Below are positions 1 to 7,177 of a DNA stretch of 24,398 nucleotides, piece after piece (the first letter of the stretch is position 1; each line of letters begins with the position of its first letter). The DNA comes from TMED108 sp964386795 (GTDB taxonomy: Bacteria; Fidelibacterota; Marinisomatia; Marinisomatales; TCS55). The DNA lies in the NCBI GenBank assembly GCA_964386795.1, contig CAYLUE010000023.1:1-24398 (forward strand). Reading direction: 5' to 3'. The notes beneath the pieces are model-generated. The model was not told the origin of the DNA and searched no databases. It saw nothing but the letters and a program-made list of their open reading frames with translations. The position numbers and the translations under genes were made by a program.

Positions 1-13
1 CCTCTGGCTCATA

Positions 14-562
14 TTATTTTTTATCCCAGAAATCTTCCAATTCAACGCCAAGGCCATCCGCAACTCGGTTAACATATGCGAAATAAGAAATGATCTGGTT
101 AATATCTAATATTGCACGATCATTAAATCCATTATCCCTAAGTTTAATTAAATCACTTTCAATCATATCATAAGGACGTGATGTAAGTTTTGCTGCATAA
201 TCCAACATGGCCATTTGAGATGGACTTATATCAGCTAATTTATAATCATCTTTTAGTTGTTTAACTAATGCATCATCTTTTGTGAGTTTGAGAAGACCTT
301 CTCCATGATGAGTAATTCAGTAATGACAGTGATTAATAGTAGATACAACAAGAGCAATCATTTCTCGATCTCTTCTTTTTATGGGCGATTTCCCATACAT
401 GACCGTTTTATATAATTTTACATGTGCATCTAAAGCTTCAGGATTAAGACTATGAATCTTTAGAATATTATCTACACCACCCCATGGCTCTATTAATTCA
501 TTATATTTATCTTTTAAATCATCCTGAGCATCTGACTCTATTATTGTTTTAATCCATGCCAT
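14..562 (-). CDS. AhpD-like (carboxymuconolactone decarboxylase/peroxidase family) selenoprotein, UGA read as Sec at residue 82
   Basis: Starting at the ATG at 562, the frame stays open to the TAA at 14-16 except for one TGA at 317-319. If TGA is read as selenocysteine (U) the product is 182 residues. The active site then reads C79-H-Y-U82-I-T-H-H86. This fits the AhpD pattern CxxCxxxH, with Sec in place of the second cysteine, and a Glu (E67) lies 12 residues before C79, as Glu118 does before Cys130 in mycobacterial AhpD. Sequence similar to the family continues on both sides of the TGA in one frame, so a frameshift is not needed. A SECIS-like hairpin follows the TGA (290-303). An AAGGA site lies 11 nt before the start. 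The family reduces peroxides through a dithiol; the true substrate is unknown. The gene is divergent from trxA-trxB, which could supply electrons. AhpD-like selenoproteins are known from marine metagenomes. The alternative is a nonsense pseudogene, which I think unlikely. Confidence 0.87.
290..303 (-). promoter_or_regulatory. Bacterial SECIS-like hairpin just downstream of the Sec UGA
   Basis: On the mRNA (minus strand), GAGAA-GGUC-UUCUC forms a 5-bp perfect stem closed by a GGUC loop. Counting from the first base after UGA, GGUC occupies +19 to +22. The E. coli fdhF SECIS, as I recall its sequence, also has a GGUC apical loop at +19 to +22, and its loop GU is what SelB recognises. The bulged U of fdhF (at +14) is not matched: +14 here is a G that pairs with C at +27. 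A lower stem may form between CAUCAU (+7 to +12) and AUGAUG (+41 to +46), with an asymmetric internal loop. The hairpin lies inside the coding region, as expected for bacterial SECIS elements. Confidence 0.75.
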
Positions 563-614
563 TCAATAATTTATCCTTGAAACGCATTTAGGTCAAATAA
601 AGAATTTCCTATCA

Positions 615-630
615 TACCTCATCAGAGGTA
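615..630. repeat. Perfect inverted repeat in the divergent intergenic region
   Basis: TACCTC-ATCA-GAGGTA is a 6-bp perfect stem with a 4-nt loop, about 50 nt from each of the two divergent starts (562 minus, 678 plus). It could be an operator for a redox-responsive regulator, a 5' UTR hairpin, or chance. On the + strand it is followed by a T-rich run, but no + strand gene precedes it within the window, so I do not call it a terminator. The rest of 563-677 shows no convincing promoter. Confidence 0.4.
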
Positions 631-667
631 ACTTTTCTTTTATTATTGAAGCTTAAATTTAATTTTT

Positions 668-671
668 GGAG
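668..671 (+). promoter_or_regulatory. Ribosome binding site of trxA
   Basis: GGAG lies 6 nt before the ATG at 678. It selects this ATG over the in-frame upstream TTG at 666, which would overlap the site itself. Confidence 0.65.
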
Positions 672-677
672 ATAGTT

Positions 678-1004
678 ATGTCTGATAATGTAAAAGAATT
701 TTCTACCGATGATTTTAAATCCGAAGTGGTAGAATCTGATACACCGGTCCTGGTTGATTTTTGGGCTGAATGGTGTGGCCCTTGTAGGGTTATCGCTCCT
801 GTTGTTGAGGAGCTTGCTAACGACTATGAGGGCAAAGTGAAGTTTGGTAAAGTGAACGTTGATGATCATAATCAAGTTGCTAGCGAGTACGGAGTGAGAA
901 GTATTCCCACTTTACTTATATTTAAAAATGGTGCAGTTGTAAATCAAATAGTTGGTGCTGTACCCAAAGCAAGTATAACCGATATTTTAGACGCGGTTGT
1001 ATAA
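678..1004 (+). CDS. trxA: Thioredoxin
   Basis: This cytosolic dithiol-disulfide oxidoreductase of 108 residues reduces protein disulfides, peroxidases and ribonucleotide reductase. The catalytic motif WCGPC is at residues 32-36, after the usual beta strand (VLVDFWAE). The cis-proline loop before the last strands is present (SIPTLLIF), and the length is normal for a single thioredoxin domain with no signal peptide or extra domain. The start at 678 is chosen for its GGAG site. trxB follows 20 nt later, so the two are probably co-transcribed as a complete thioredoxin system. The divergent AhpD-like selenoprotein is a plausible client. Confidence 0.97.
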   Translation: MSDNVKEFSTDDFKSEVVESDTPVLVDFWAEWCGPCRVIAPVVEELANDYEGKVKFGKVNVDDHNQVASEYGVRSIPTLLIFKNGAVVNQIVGAVPKASITDILDAVV

Positions 1005-1024
1005 TTATTAATTAATAAAATAGA

Positions 1025-1954
1025 ATGAATCGAAAGGTTATTATTATTGGGTCGGGTCCTGCTGGTTTAACAGCAGCACTCTACACGGCTCGCGCAAATC
1101 TAAAGCCATTAGTATTTGAAGGTAATCAGCCTGGCGGTCAGTTAACAATTACGACCGATGTTGAAAACTTTCCTGGATTTCCTGATGGAATTATGGGACC
1201 AGAATTAATGGATTTATTTCGTAAACAAGCTGAGAGATTTGGAGCCGAATGCTATTTTGAACACGTAACAAAAGTTGACTTTAGTGAAAAGCCATACAAG
1301 GTGTGGGTTGGTGATAAGAAATATCAGTCTGAATCAATAATTATCGCAACCGGAGCTACGGCAAAGATGCTAGGCCTAGATAGCGAAAAAGAGCTAATGG
1401 GCTTTGGCGTATCTGCCTGCGCAACATGCGATGGTTTTTTCTTTAAAGATAAGAAGGTTTTGGTGGTTGGTGGTGGCGATTCTGCGATGGAGGAAGCAAC
1501 GTATCTTACCAAGTTTGCTTCAGAAGTAGTTCTTGTACATAGAAGAGAGGAATTTAGAGCCTCTAAGATCATGATCGATCGCGCCATGAAAAACCCTAAA
1601 ATACGCGTATTATGGAATTCAAATATTAAAGAGATTATGGGCTCCCAAGAAAAGGGTGTACATGCAGTGGTTATTGAAAAAACGAATTCCGATGAAACTT
1701 TTGAAGAACAATGCGATGGTGTATTTATGGCAATTGGCCATAAACCAAATACAGATTTGTTTTTAGATGTAATGGACACCGATCAAAATGGCTATTTAGT
1801 TACTAAACATGGATCAACATCTACGAATATTGAAGGAATTTTTGCATGCGGCGATGTGCAAGACCACGTATACCGTCAAGCCGTAACGGCTGCGGGATCA
1901 GGTTGTATGTCAGCGATAGATGCTGAGCGGTATTTAGAAAGCAATGAAAATTAG
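1025..1954 (+). CDS. trxB: Thioredoxin-disulfide reductase
   Basis: This NADPH-dependent flavoenzyme reduces thioredoxin. At 309 residues it has the normal length of the low-molecular-weight bacterial type. Visible motifs in order are the N-terminal FAD-binding GSGPAG (residues 9-14), the redox centre C132-A-T-C135, the NADPH-binding glycine motif GGGDSA (149-154), and the second FAD motif with the sequence IFACGDVQD near the C-terminus. All key residues are present. It lies directly downstream of trxA and probably shares its transcript. There is no clear Shine-Dalgarno site before the ATG at 1025, which would suit translation following trxA, though the 20-nt gap contains no overlap. Confidence 0.97.
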   Translation: MNRKVIIIGSGPAGLTAALYTARANLKPLVFEGNQPGGQLTITTDVENFPGFPDGIMGPELMDLFRKQAERFGAECYFEHVTKVDFSEKPYKVWVGDKKYQSESIIIATGATAKMLGLDSEKELMGFGVSACATCDGFFFKDKKVLVVGGGDSAMEEATYLTKFASEVVLVHRREEFRASKIMIDRAMKNPKIRVLWNSNIKEIMGSQEKGVHAVVIEKTNSDETFEEQCDGVFMAIGHKPNTDLFLDVMDTDQNGYLVTKHGSTSTNIEGIFACGDVQDHVYRQAVTAAGSGCMSAIDAERYLESNEN

Positions 1955-1984
1955 ATAACTTTTCTTTTCGTCCTCTTAAAACTT

Positions 1985-1990
1985 GGAGGT
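1985..1990 (+). promoter_or_regulatory. Strong Shine-Dalgarno site of the ABC ATPase gene
   Basis: GGAGGT ends 3 nt before the ATG at 1994. It is one of the few strong ribosome-binding sites in this window, although the spacing is short. Confidence 0.6.
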
Positions 1991-1993
1991 GAA

Positions 1994-2749
1994 ATGAGTA
2001 AAAAAACGACATTAATCTTAGAATCAAAAAAGATTCAAAGATTGGTAAAATCTAGAACCGTTTTAGATGTGCGTCATCTAAAGTTTCACAAAGGAACTAT
2101 TTATGGCGTAGTTGGAGCAGTGGGTTCTGGTAAATCTTCTTTATTGAGTATTCTATCGGGTCATTCAAAACCGGACAAAGGCACCGTCCTTTACGATTAC
2201 AATCCGTATAATAAAAATATCTTTGGAAAAGTTTACCCTCCATCAGATATGTTATTTGTAAATAATTATAATTTTAAAAATACGATTGTATCCAAATTAT
2301 TCAATAAATCTAATGGAAGTCAGATTTTAGCAAATTATTTTTCAAATTCATCAATAGATGGAGTGCTCAATACTAAGCTAGATCATTTGACAAACGGTGA
2401 AAAAAATGCCGTAATGCTATCCCTTGGTATCGAGCTTGACCCCAGGGTTTTGGTGGTGGATGATTACGCTATGCATTTTGACAATAAAATGGAAAATAAA
2501 TTCAGAAAAAAATTAAAAAATATAAATAAAGATCATGGTACTACAATTCTACTATCTTCTGCCAATGAACAATTATTGAAAGCATTTTGTTCGGTTCTGA
2601 TTTATTTAGACAATGGACATATTTCCAAAATTCGCACTGGAAGTCAGAAAGCTGGTTCTTATGATAGAAATAGAGGGCGAGGGTATCAGAAAAATACCTC
2701 AAGAAGACCTAAGCCTAGATATAAGAGAAAAAATGATAACCCAAGATAG
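1994..2749 (+). CDS. Degenerate stand-alone ABC-type ATPase with basic Arg/Gly-rich tail
   Basis: This 251-residue protein has one ABC nucleotide-binding domain and no membrane segment. The Walker A motif GAVGSGKSS is intact (41-49). The signature is altered to LTNGE (132-136) instead of LSGGQ/E. The Walker B region reads VLVVDD, with Asp157 where the catalytic Glu normally sits. The H-loop position holds Ala190 in SSAN, where SSH is usual. These changes predict ATP binding with slow or absent hydrolysis. From about residue 215 the tail is rich in Arg, Lys and Gly, including an RGRG element, which suggests nucleic-acid or other polyanion binding. No permease gene is adjacent. The gene overlaps the heptose kinase gene by 17 nt, so the two are translationally linked. 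Its true role is unknown; a regulatory or RNA-linked role is speculation. Confidence 0.8.
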   Translation: MSKKTTLILESKKIQRLVKSRTVLDVRHLKFHKGTIYGVVGAVGSGKSSLLSILSGHSKPDKGTVLYDYNPYNKNIFGKVYPPSDMLFVNNYNFKNTIVSKLFNKSNGSQILANYFSNSSIDGVLNTKLDHLTNGEKNAVMLSLGIELDPRVLVVDDYAMHFDNKMENKFRKKLKNINKDHGTTILLSSANEQLLKAFCSVLIYLDNGHISKIRTGSQKAGSYDRNRGRGYQKNTSRRPKPRYKRKNDNPR

Positions 2750-3707
2750 ATTTAAATCTATATCCAATCGTTTTAAAGACAGGAAAGTCTTGATTGTTGG
2801 GGATGTAATGTTGGATAGATATTACTATGGTCAGACAAATAGAATGTCCCCTGAGGCACCTGTTCCAATTGTAGATATTGATAACACCATCGATAATCCA
2901 GGTGGCTCATCGAATGTTGCGTTAAACATTGCTATGTTAGGCGCAACACCATTGATTTGCGGTATTGTCGGAGATGATACTGATGGAGAGATATTAAAAG
3001 ATCAATTAAGAAATGATAGTGTTGCCACGGATTTTATTTTTAAAGATTCAAGCCGTCCAACAACTGTTAAATCGCGAATTATATCAAAGGACCACCAGCT
3101 TGTGAGAATGGATAAAGAAAGTTCCGTTAAAATCTCTGAAGAATTAAGCGCTAGCATTATTGATTCAATATCAGATGCGATTCAAGAAGTTGATGGGCTT
3201 ATCTTACAGGATTATAATAAAGGTCTTTTGAATCCTTCAAATATTTCTAGAATATTAGAAATTGCTATAAAGCATGAAATTCCAGTATATGTAGATCCAA
3301 AACATCAAAACTTTCCTCTTTATAATAATGTCCGATTATTTAAACCTAATTTTGCTGAATTTATAAATTTTAATACTGAATTAGGTGATTTTGAAGCTAC
3401 TGGTTTTGCATTTAAGGATAAAATTAATTGTGAAATATTAATGGTTACCAAAGGAGCGGATGGGGTCTCATTATTTTATGAATCAGATCATTCTCATATT
3501 CCAACTAAAGCTAGAAAAGTTCATGATGTTTCAGGTGCCGGTGATACGGTCATTTCAGCATTTTGCTTATCAGATCTTTGCGAAGCGAGCCCTAGTGAAT
3601 CAGCATACATATCAAACTATGCTGCAGGTCGTGTGTGCGAAGAAGTAGGGGTTGTTCCTATACAGCAATCTATGCTCAATGAAATTATTGATCACTTAGA
3701 TCACTAA
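2733..3707 (+). CDS. hldA: D-glycero-beta-D-manno-heptose-7-phosphate kinase (single-domain, PfkB family)
   Basis: This 324-residue PfkB-family sugar kinase matches the kinase half of RfaE/HldE. The N-terminus carries the diagnostic stretch GDVMLDRYYYG followed by MSPEAPVPIV, and the C-terminal ATP/catalytic motif is DVSGAGDT. It would phosphorylate heptose 7-phosphate at C1 for ADP-heptose, the precursor of the LPS inner core, in the cytosol. The protein ends after the kinase fold, so the cytidylyltransferase-like half of bifunctional HldE is missing and must be encoded elsewhere (HldC type). I start it at the ATG at 2733, which gives a normal N-terminus and a 17-nt overlap with the ABC ATPase gene. 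An upstream in-frame start at 2613 would add 40 residues that only mirror the other frame. Confidence 0.9.
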   Translation: MITQDRFKSISNRFKDRKVLIVGDVMLDRYYYGQTNRMSPEAPVPIVDIDNTIDNPGGSSNVALNIAMLGATPLICGIVGDDTDGEILKDQLRNDSVATDFIFKDSSRPTTVKSRIISKDHQLVRMDKESSVKISEELSASIIDSISDAIQEVDGLILQDYNKGLLNPSNISRILEIAIKHEIPVYVDPKHQNFPLYNNVRLFKPNFAEFINFNTELGDFEATGFAFKDKINCEILMVTKGADGVSLFYESDHSHIPTKARKVHDVSGAGDTVISAFCLSDLCEASPSESAYISNYAAGRVCEEVGVVPIQQSMLNEIIDHLDH

Positions 3708-3727
3708 AATGCTCAAGTGAGAATTGT

Positions 3728-5350
3728 ATGTATTATACAATAGTAAAGAGCTTATTATTATTTTTAATTATCGATAGCGCCTTATCGCAACCGAACCTAC
3801 AATTCAACCCATTTGATTGGATAACCTATAGAAAAACTGGCGCAATTAATTCTATTTCTTTTGGAGATAGATATGCATATATAGGAACACAAACAGGGGG
3901 TGTGCTGCGATTTAATATTAATTCGCAACGATTTGAATCGCCCATCACGCGATCCCAAGGTCTTGATGGCAATATGGTAACAGCGGTTCATTATTCTTCA
4001 AGTGGAATGCTGTGGGTGTCAACCTTAGAATCACTACAATATAGCCTTACCGCTGAAGGTGATTGGCGAATTATCAAGCTAGCATCTCTTGGTATAGCCA
4101 ATAGAAATTATATTAATCGTATAGGTGATGATGGAAAAGATATCTGGATTGATTCATCGGGTATACTATATAGACTAGATGGGATGACTGGAATTGTACT
4201 TGAGACCGTCGTGCGTCAAGATAGGGCTATAGCATGGAGTTCAGGGCTGAGCGGACCAATATATGATTATTCAGAACTACTCTTTAATTATACCTTTCTA
4301 GATGGCTGGATGAATAGTCTCAATACCATTCTAAGTCCTGATGGGGAAAATATTAGAATTACGACCTTAGCTGAAAATAACTTTGGACATATCATGATAG
4401 GCTGCGAAGATGGCACTTTCTTTTTTGGCGATAAAAATATGAGAATGTTAGAACCGTATAGATTTGGACTAGCATCAAATGATGTGTTTACATTCGATGG
4501 TAAATATTCCTTATGGCTTGGTGGCAGGACATCAATGCTAAATGGAGGATTAACATACTTTGATTCCGACAGAAATATTTATGACCATTATTATTTTGAT
4601 AAAATTATCAATTTAAATCCCACCCCTATTTTTTCGTCTCTTGATTTAAAAAAAGATGTGTTATTTGGTGGTGAAGAAAAAATCATCATGTTTAATAAAA
4701 AAGATGAAATATGGGATGAGCTTTATATACCATCATATACAAGAAAAAGTATTGTAATCGATATGGTTAATATAGATGATGAGGTGTGGTTAGCAACTGC
4801 AAATGGACTAATGATAATCAATACGATTTCAAAAAAGTTTTTTGAAAACGATGTCACGGATATAATAAAAAATATTCCTGTATATGATTTGTTATATCAT
4901 AAAAACTTATTATTTATTGCTACAAATTCTGGTATATATATTTATGATAATAAAAATGATACATTCTATGAACCTGAAACGTTTGGCTATACAAGCAAAG
5001 AATTTACTTTGCCCTCTAATCAATTAAGATTTACTTCAATTGCTAAATATCGAAATGAGATTTATCTTGCTAGTCAAGAATCGATAATTAAATTTAATTT
5101 TTCAAATCGCTCCTGGTCTAATGCTGTAAGTGCTGATATATATAGTGGTTTAGAAATTAAAGATATCGATGTGCATAAGAATATTATTTTTGTTGCAACT
5201 GTTAACGGTTTAATACAATATGATATAAAAGATAAAATAGTTCAGGTATTTGATTATAAATTTTTAGGTGAAATAAACACAATGAAAGTTAAAGCATCAA
5301 CGGTTTGGCTTGGAACTTCTGAAGGGATGATCTCGTATCGTTATAGATAA
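3728..5350 (+). CDS. Exported beta-propeller protein with Reg_prop-like repeats (PorZ-like)
   Basis: The 540-residue protein begins with a hydrophobic signal peptide ending near SALS-Q (residues 17-21). The rest consists of roughly ten repeats of the two-component-regulator propeller type, each with a core like W(L/V)(G/S)T followed by G and an aromatic-rich strand. Examples are MLWVSTLESL, DIWIDSSGIL, EVWLATANGL, LLFIATNSGI, IIFVATVNGL and TVWLGTSEGM. These predict one or two periplasmic or outer-surface beta-propellers. It resembles the N-terminal part of PorZ of the type IX secretion system and other FCB propeller proteins, but it ends right after the last blade, without a sorting domain, kinase or DNA-binding domain. 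It is followed after 1 nt by the GWxTD protein gene, so they are probably co-expressed. The exact function is not known. Confidence 0.75.
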   Translation: MYYTIVKSLLLFLIIDSALSQPNLQFNPFDWITYRKTGAINSISFGDRYAYIGTQTGGVLRFNINSQRFESPITRSQGLDGNMVTAVHYSSSGMLWVSTLESLQYSLTAEGDWRIIKLASLGIANRNYINRIGDDGKDIWIDSSGILYRLDGMTGIVLETVVRQDRAIAWSSGLSGPIYDYSELLFNYTFLDGWMNSLNTILSPDGENIRITTLAENNFGHIMIGCEDGTFFFGDKNMRMLEPYRFGLASNDVFTFDGKYSLWLGGRTSMLNGGLTYFDSDRNIYDHYYFDKIINLNPTPIFSSLDLKKDVLFGGEEKIIMFNKKDEIWDELYIPSYTRKSIVIDMVNIDDEVWLATANGLMIINTISKKFFENDVTDIIKNIPVYDLLYHKNLLFIATNSGIYIYDNKNDTFYEPETFGYTSKEFTLPSNQLRFTSIAKYRNEIYLASQESIIKFNFSNRSWSNAVSADIYSGLEIKDIDVHKNIIFVATVNGLIQYDIKDKIVQVFDYKFLGEINTMKVKASTVWLGTSEGMISYRYR

Positions 5351-5351
5351 A

Positions 5352-6611
5352 ATGTATAAAATTGTATTATTAATATTTAGTTTTACTTTTCTTTCTGAAG
5401 AGATGTGCGCTCAAAATCGAGATCGTGGAAAAAAGAAAGAATTATTACGTCAGTATACATTTTCAGCGCTTTCTGTTGCAGATTCAAAATCAGACTCCAT
5501 TAGAATCTTATCTTATTTAGTTGTTCCAAACAAGGTGCTTAAGTTTGTAAAAAAAGAAGACACTTTTGAATCATCGTATCAGGCTAAGATAACAATTAAA
5601 AAGAAAAAGGGTACACAGGTAGGAAGAAAAAGCTGGTCAAATACACTTAAAACCGATAGTTATTTAGAGTCAACTTCCGATAAGATTTCCACTATTCATT
5701 TTTATGAATTTAAAGTACCTGCTGATGATTATATAATTTCTTCTGAATTGTTTGATCGAGATTCTAATGAGAGCGGTATAATTAATAGGGAAATAAAACA
5801 CAAAAAAAACAATCCAAACCTCTCGCTTTATAAACCTTTTTTAATAGATAGTTTTGAAGGATACTGGGGTTTGAATAATAATGAAATTCCTATTATATCA
5901 AATATTATTGGAAAAAAATCTATTAAACCTACAATTTTTCTTTCAGGGAAAATAGATACAGGTTTATATAAAATTAATATTGTAATTAAATCGACAAATA
6001 AAAAAGAATTATGGAATCAATCATTTGAGATAAATTCAACAGAAGATTACTTTTACCAGAGAATAGTTGTTCCGGATGATATTATCAATAAAGGTCTTAG
6101 GAAAAAAGTATATGTTACCTTGAATCAAGGAGAAAAAGAGAAAAAAGAAACACTGATTTTTGGTGTAACTCGTGATGGTTTTTCTAAATCTATCTCTAAT
6201 TTTAATCAAGCGATTCTAGCGATGAGATATATTTTAGTTGATGATGAATATAAAAAAATGAGACGTTCAAAACCTGCAAAGCAAGAAGAGTTGTTTTTAA
6301 AGTATTGGAAAGATCTAGACCCTTCCCCTGAAACCAAACAGAACGAACTTCAGGATGAGTATTTTGCAAGAGTAGCATATGCAAATAATTCTTTCAAAGG
6401 GAGCACGGATGGATGGAGAACTCATATGGGTGAGATTTATATTAAATTTGGACGCCCAGATGATATTGAAGAGTATAGTGATCCATTCACGAGGATTTAT
6501 CAACAAAGATGGCATTATTACCGTATTAATAAATATTTTGATTTTATAGATGAATCTGGTTTTGGAGACTATCGACTAACATCTCCTTTTTATGGTGGGA
6601 ATGCCTGGTAG
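5352..6611 (+). CDS. Exported GWxTD-domain protein
   Basis: This 419-residue protein has an N-terminal signal peptide (hydrophobic residues 3-15, cleavage probably near MCAQ). The middle is beta-rich with many lysines. The C-terminal quarter has the GWxTD family signature, here G354-W-R-T-H-M-G followed by IYIKFGRPDDIE and the W-x-Y strand QRWHYY. The family is found mostly in FCB, acidobacterial and related genomes and has no settled biochemical role; it is presumed periplasmic or cell-surface. The Asp of the name motif is His358 here. The gene starts 1 nt after the propeller gene, so the two form a tight pair. No Shine-Dalgarno site is seen, which suggests re-initiation. Confidence 0.8.
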   Translation: MYKIVLLIFSFTFLSEEMCAQNRDRGKKKELLRQYTFSALSVADSKSDSIRILSYLVVPNKVLKFVKKEDTFESSYQAKITIKKKKGTQVGRKSWSNTLKTDSYLESTSDKISTIHFYEFKVPADDYIISSELFDRDSNESGIINREIKHKKNNPNLSLYKPFLIDSFEGYWGLNNNEIPIISNIIGKKSIKPTIFLSGKIDTGLYKINIVIKSTNKKELWNQSFEINSTEDYFYQRIVVPDDIINKGLRKKVYVTLNQGEKEKKETLIFGVTRDGFSKSISNFNQAILAMRYILVDDEYKKMRRSKPAKQEELFLKYWKDLDPSPETKQNELQDEYFARVAYANNSFKGSTDGWRTHMGEIYIKFGRPDDIEEYSDPFTRIYQQRWHYYRINKYFDFIDESGFGDYRLTSPFYGGNAW

Positions 6612-6618
6612 TTTTTTG

Positions 6619-7128
6619 ATGAATTTTGATCAAAAGGAAATTGATGCATTAATTAAATTGTTAGACGATAAGGATAATCGTGACAATCCAGAATTAAAGA
6701 ATATTTATGATAAGCTTCTAACTACAAGCCATACGTACACGTTGTATGTTGATGGTGCAGCAGATTTGCATTCAAAAACATCAGGAATTGGCGGTGTTGT
6801 ATACAAAGATGAAGTGGAAATATTATCTTTTTCTGAATATCTAGATGACTCCACAAATAATGAAGCAGAATATGGTGCATTAATTTATGGTCTTAAGTTA
6901 TTATTGAAATCAAATATTCTAAATATTAATATATATTCAGATAGCGAATTAGTTGTAAAGCAAATTAGTGGACATTATAAGGTAAAAAATGATCGTATGA
7001 AAAAACTTTATAAAGAAACATATTCCCTTTTATCTAAATTTAAAAGTTGGTCTTGTACTCATGTTTTAAGAGATAAAAATAAGGTCGCTGATAAACTTGC
7101 CACGGATGGAAGATTAAAAGGAAAGTAA
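6619..7128 (+). CDS. RNase HI-like protein
   Basis: This 169-residue RNase H fold protein would cleave the RNA strand of RNA-DNA hybrids. Acidic active-site residues are visible in order: Asp in YVDGAA, Glu in NNEAEYGAL, Asp in IYSDSELVV, and a final Asp in RDKNKVADKLA, the arrangement of the YpdQ/Rv2228c-like RNase HI subfamily. About 45 residues precede the fold, forming an acidic, probably helical extension (LDDKDNRDNPELKNIYDKLL) that is not part of the catalytic domain. In-frame ATGs also occur at 6592 and 6601, overlapping the GWxTD gene. I prefer 6619, 7 nt after that gene's stop, but no start has a clear Shine-Dalgarno site. Substrate preference cannot be read from sequence. Confidence 0.85.
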   Translation: MNFDQKEIDALIKLLDDKDNRDNPELKNIYDKLLTTSHTYTLYVDGAADLHSKTSGIGGVVYKDEVEILSFSEYLDDSTNNEAEYGALIYGLKLLLKSNILNINIYSDSELVVKQISGHYKVKNDRMKKLYKETYSLLSKFKSWSCTHVLRDKNKVADKLATDGRLKGK

Positions 7129-7136
7129 TATTACTT
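7123..7136. repeat. Perfect 14-nt palindrome at the end of the RNase H gene
   Basis: AAGTAATATTACTT is a perfect inverted repeat that includes the stop codon at 7126-7128. It is followed by a T-rich stretch on the + strand. As a hairpin it has only 5 bp, all but one of them A-T, so it would be a weak terminator at best; it could also be a protein site upstream of mreB or chance in AT-rich DNA. Confidence 0.25.
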
Positions 7137-7177
7137 GTTTTATTTAATGTAATCGTACCTCTTTTATTCATAAATTA

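Noticed and set aside
14..562. Two separate small genes, or a nonsense pseudogene, at 14-214 and 317-562
   Set aside because: The segments are in one frame, with family-consistent sequence spanning the TGA, a Sec-compatible active site and a SECIS-like hairpin at standard spacing.
568..596. A -35/-10 pair (TTGACC, 17 nt, TAAATT) on the minus strand upstream of the selenoprotein gene
   Set aside because: The putative -10 would place the start site at or very near the ATG, after the AAGGA ribosome site. The match is weak in AT-rich DNA.
612..875. A minus-strand ORF overlapping trxA
   Set aside because: It is antisense to a clear thioredoxin gene and has no family-like sequence. The antisense ORFs elsewhere (for example within trxB, mreB and mrdA) were rejected likewise.
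3460..3648. A + strand ORF inside the heptose kinase gene
   Set aside because: It is a shadow of hldA in another frame with no ribosome site or recognisable protein.
7123..7136. Rho-independent terminator after the RNase H gene
   Set aside because: The stem is only 5 bp and almost wholly A-T, too weak to claim. It is kept as a palindrome only.
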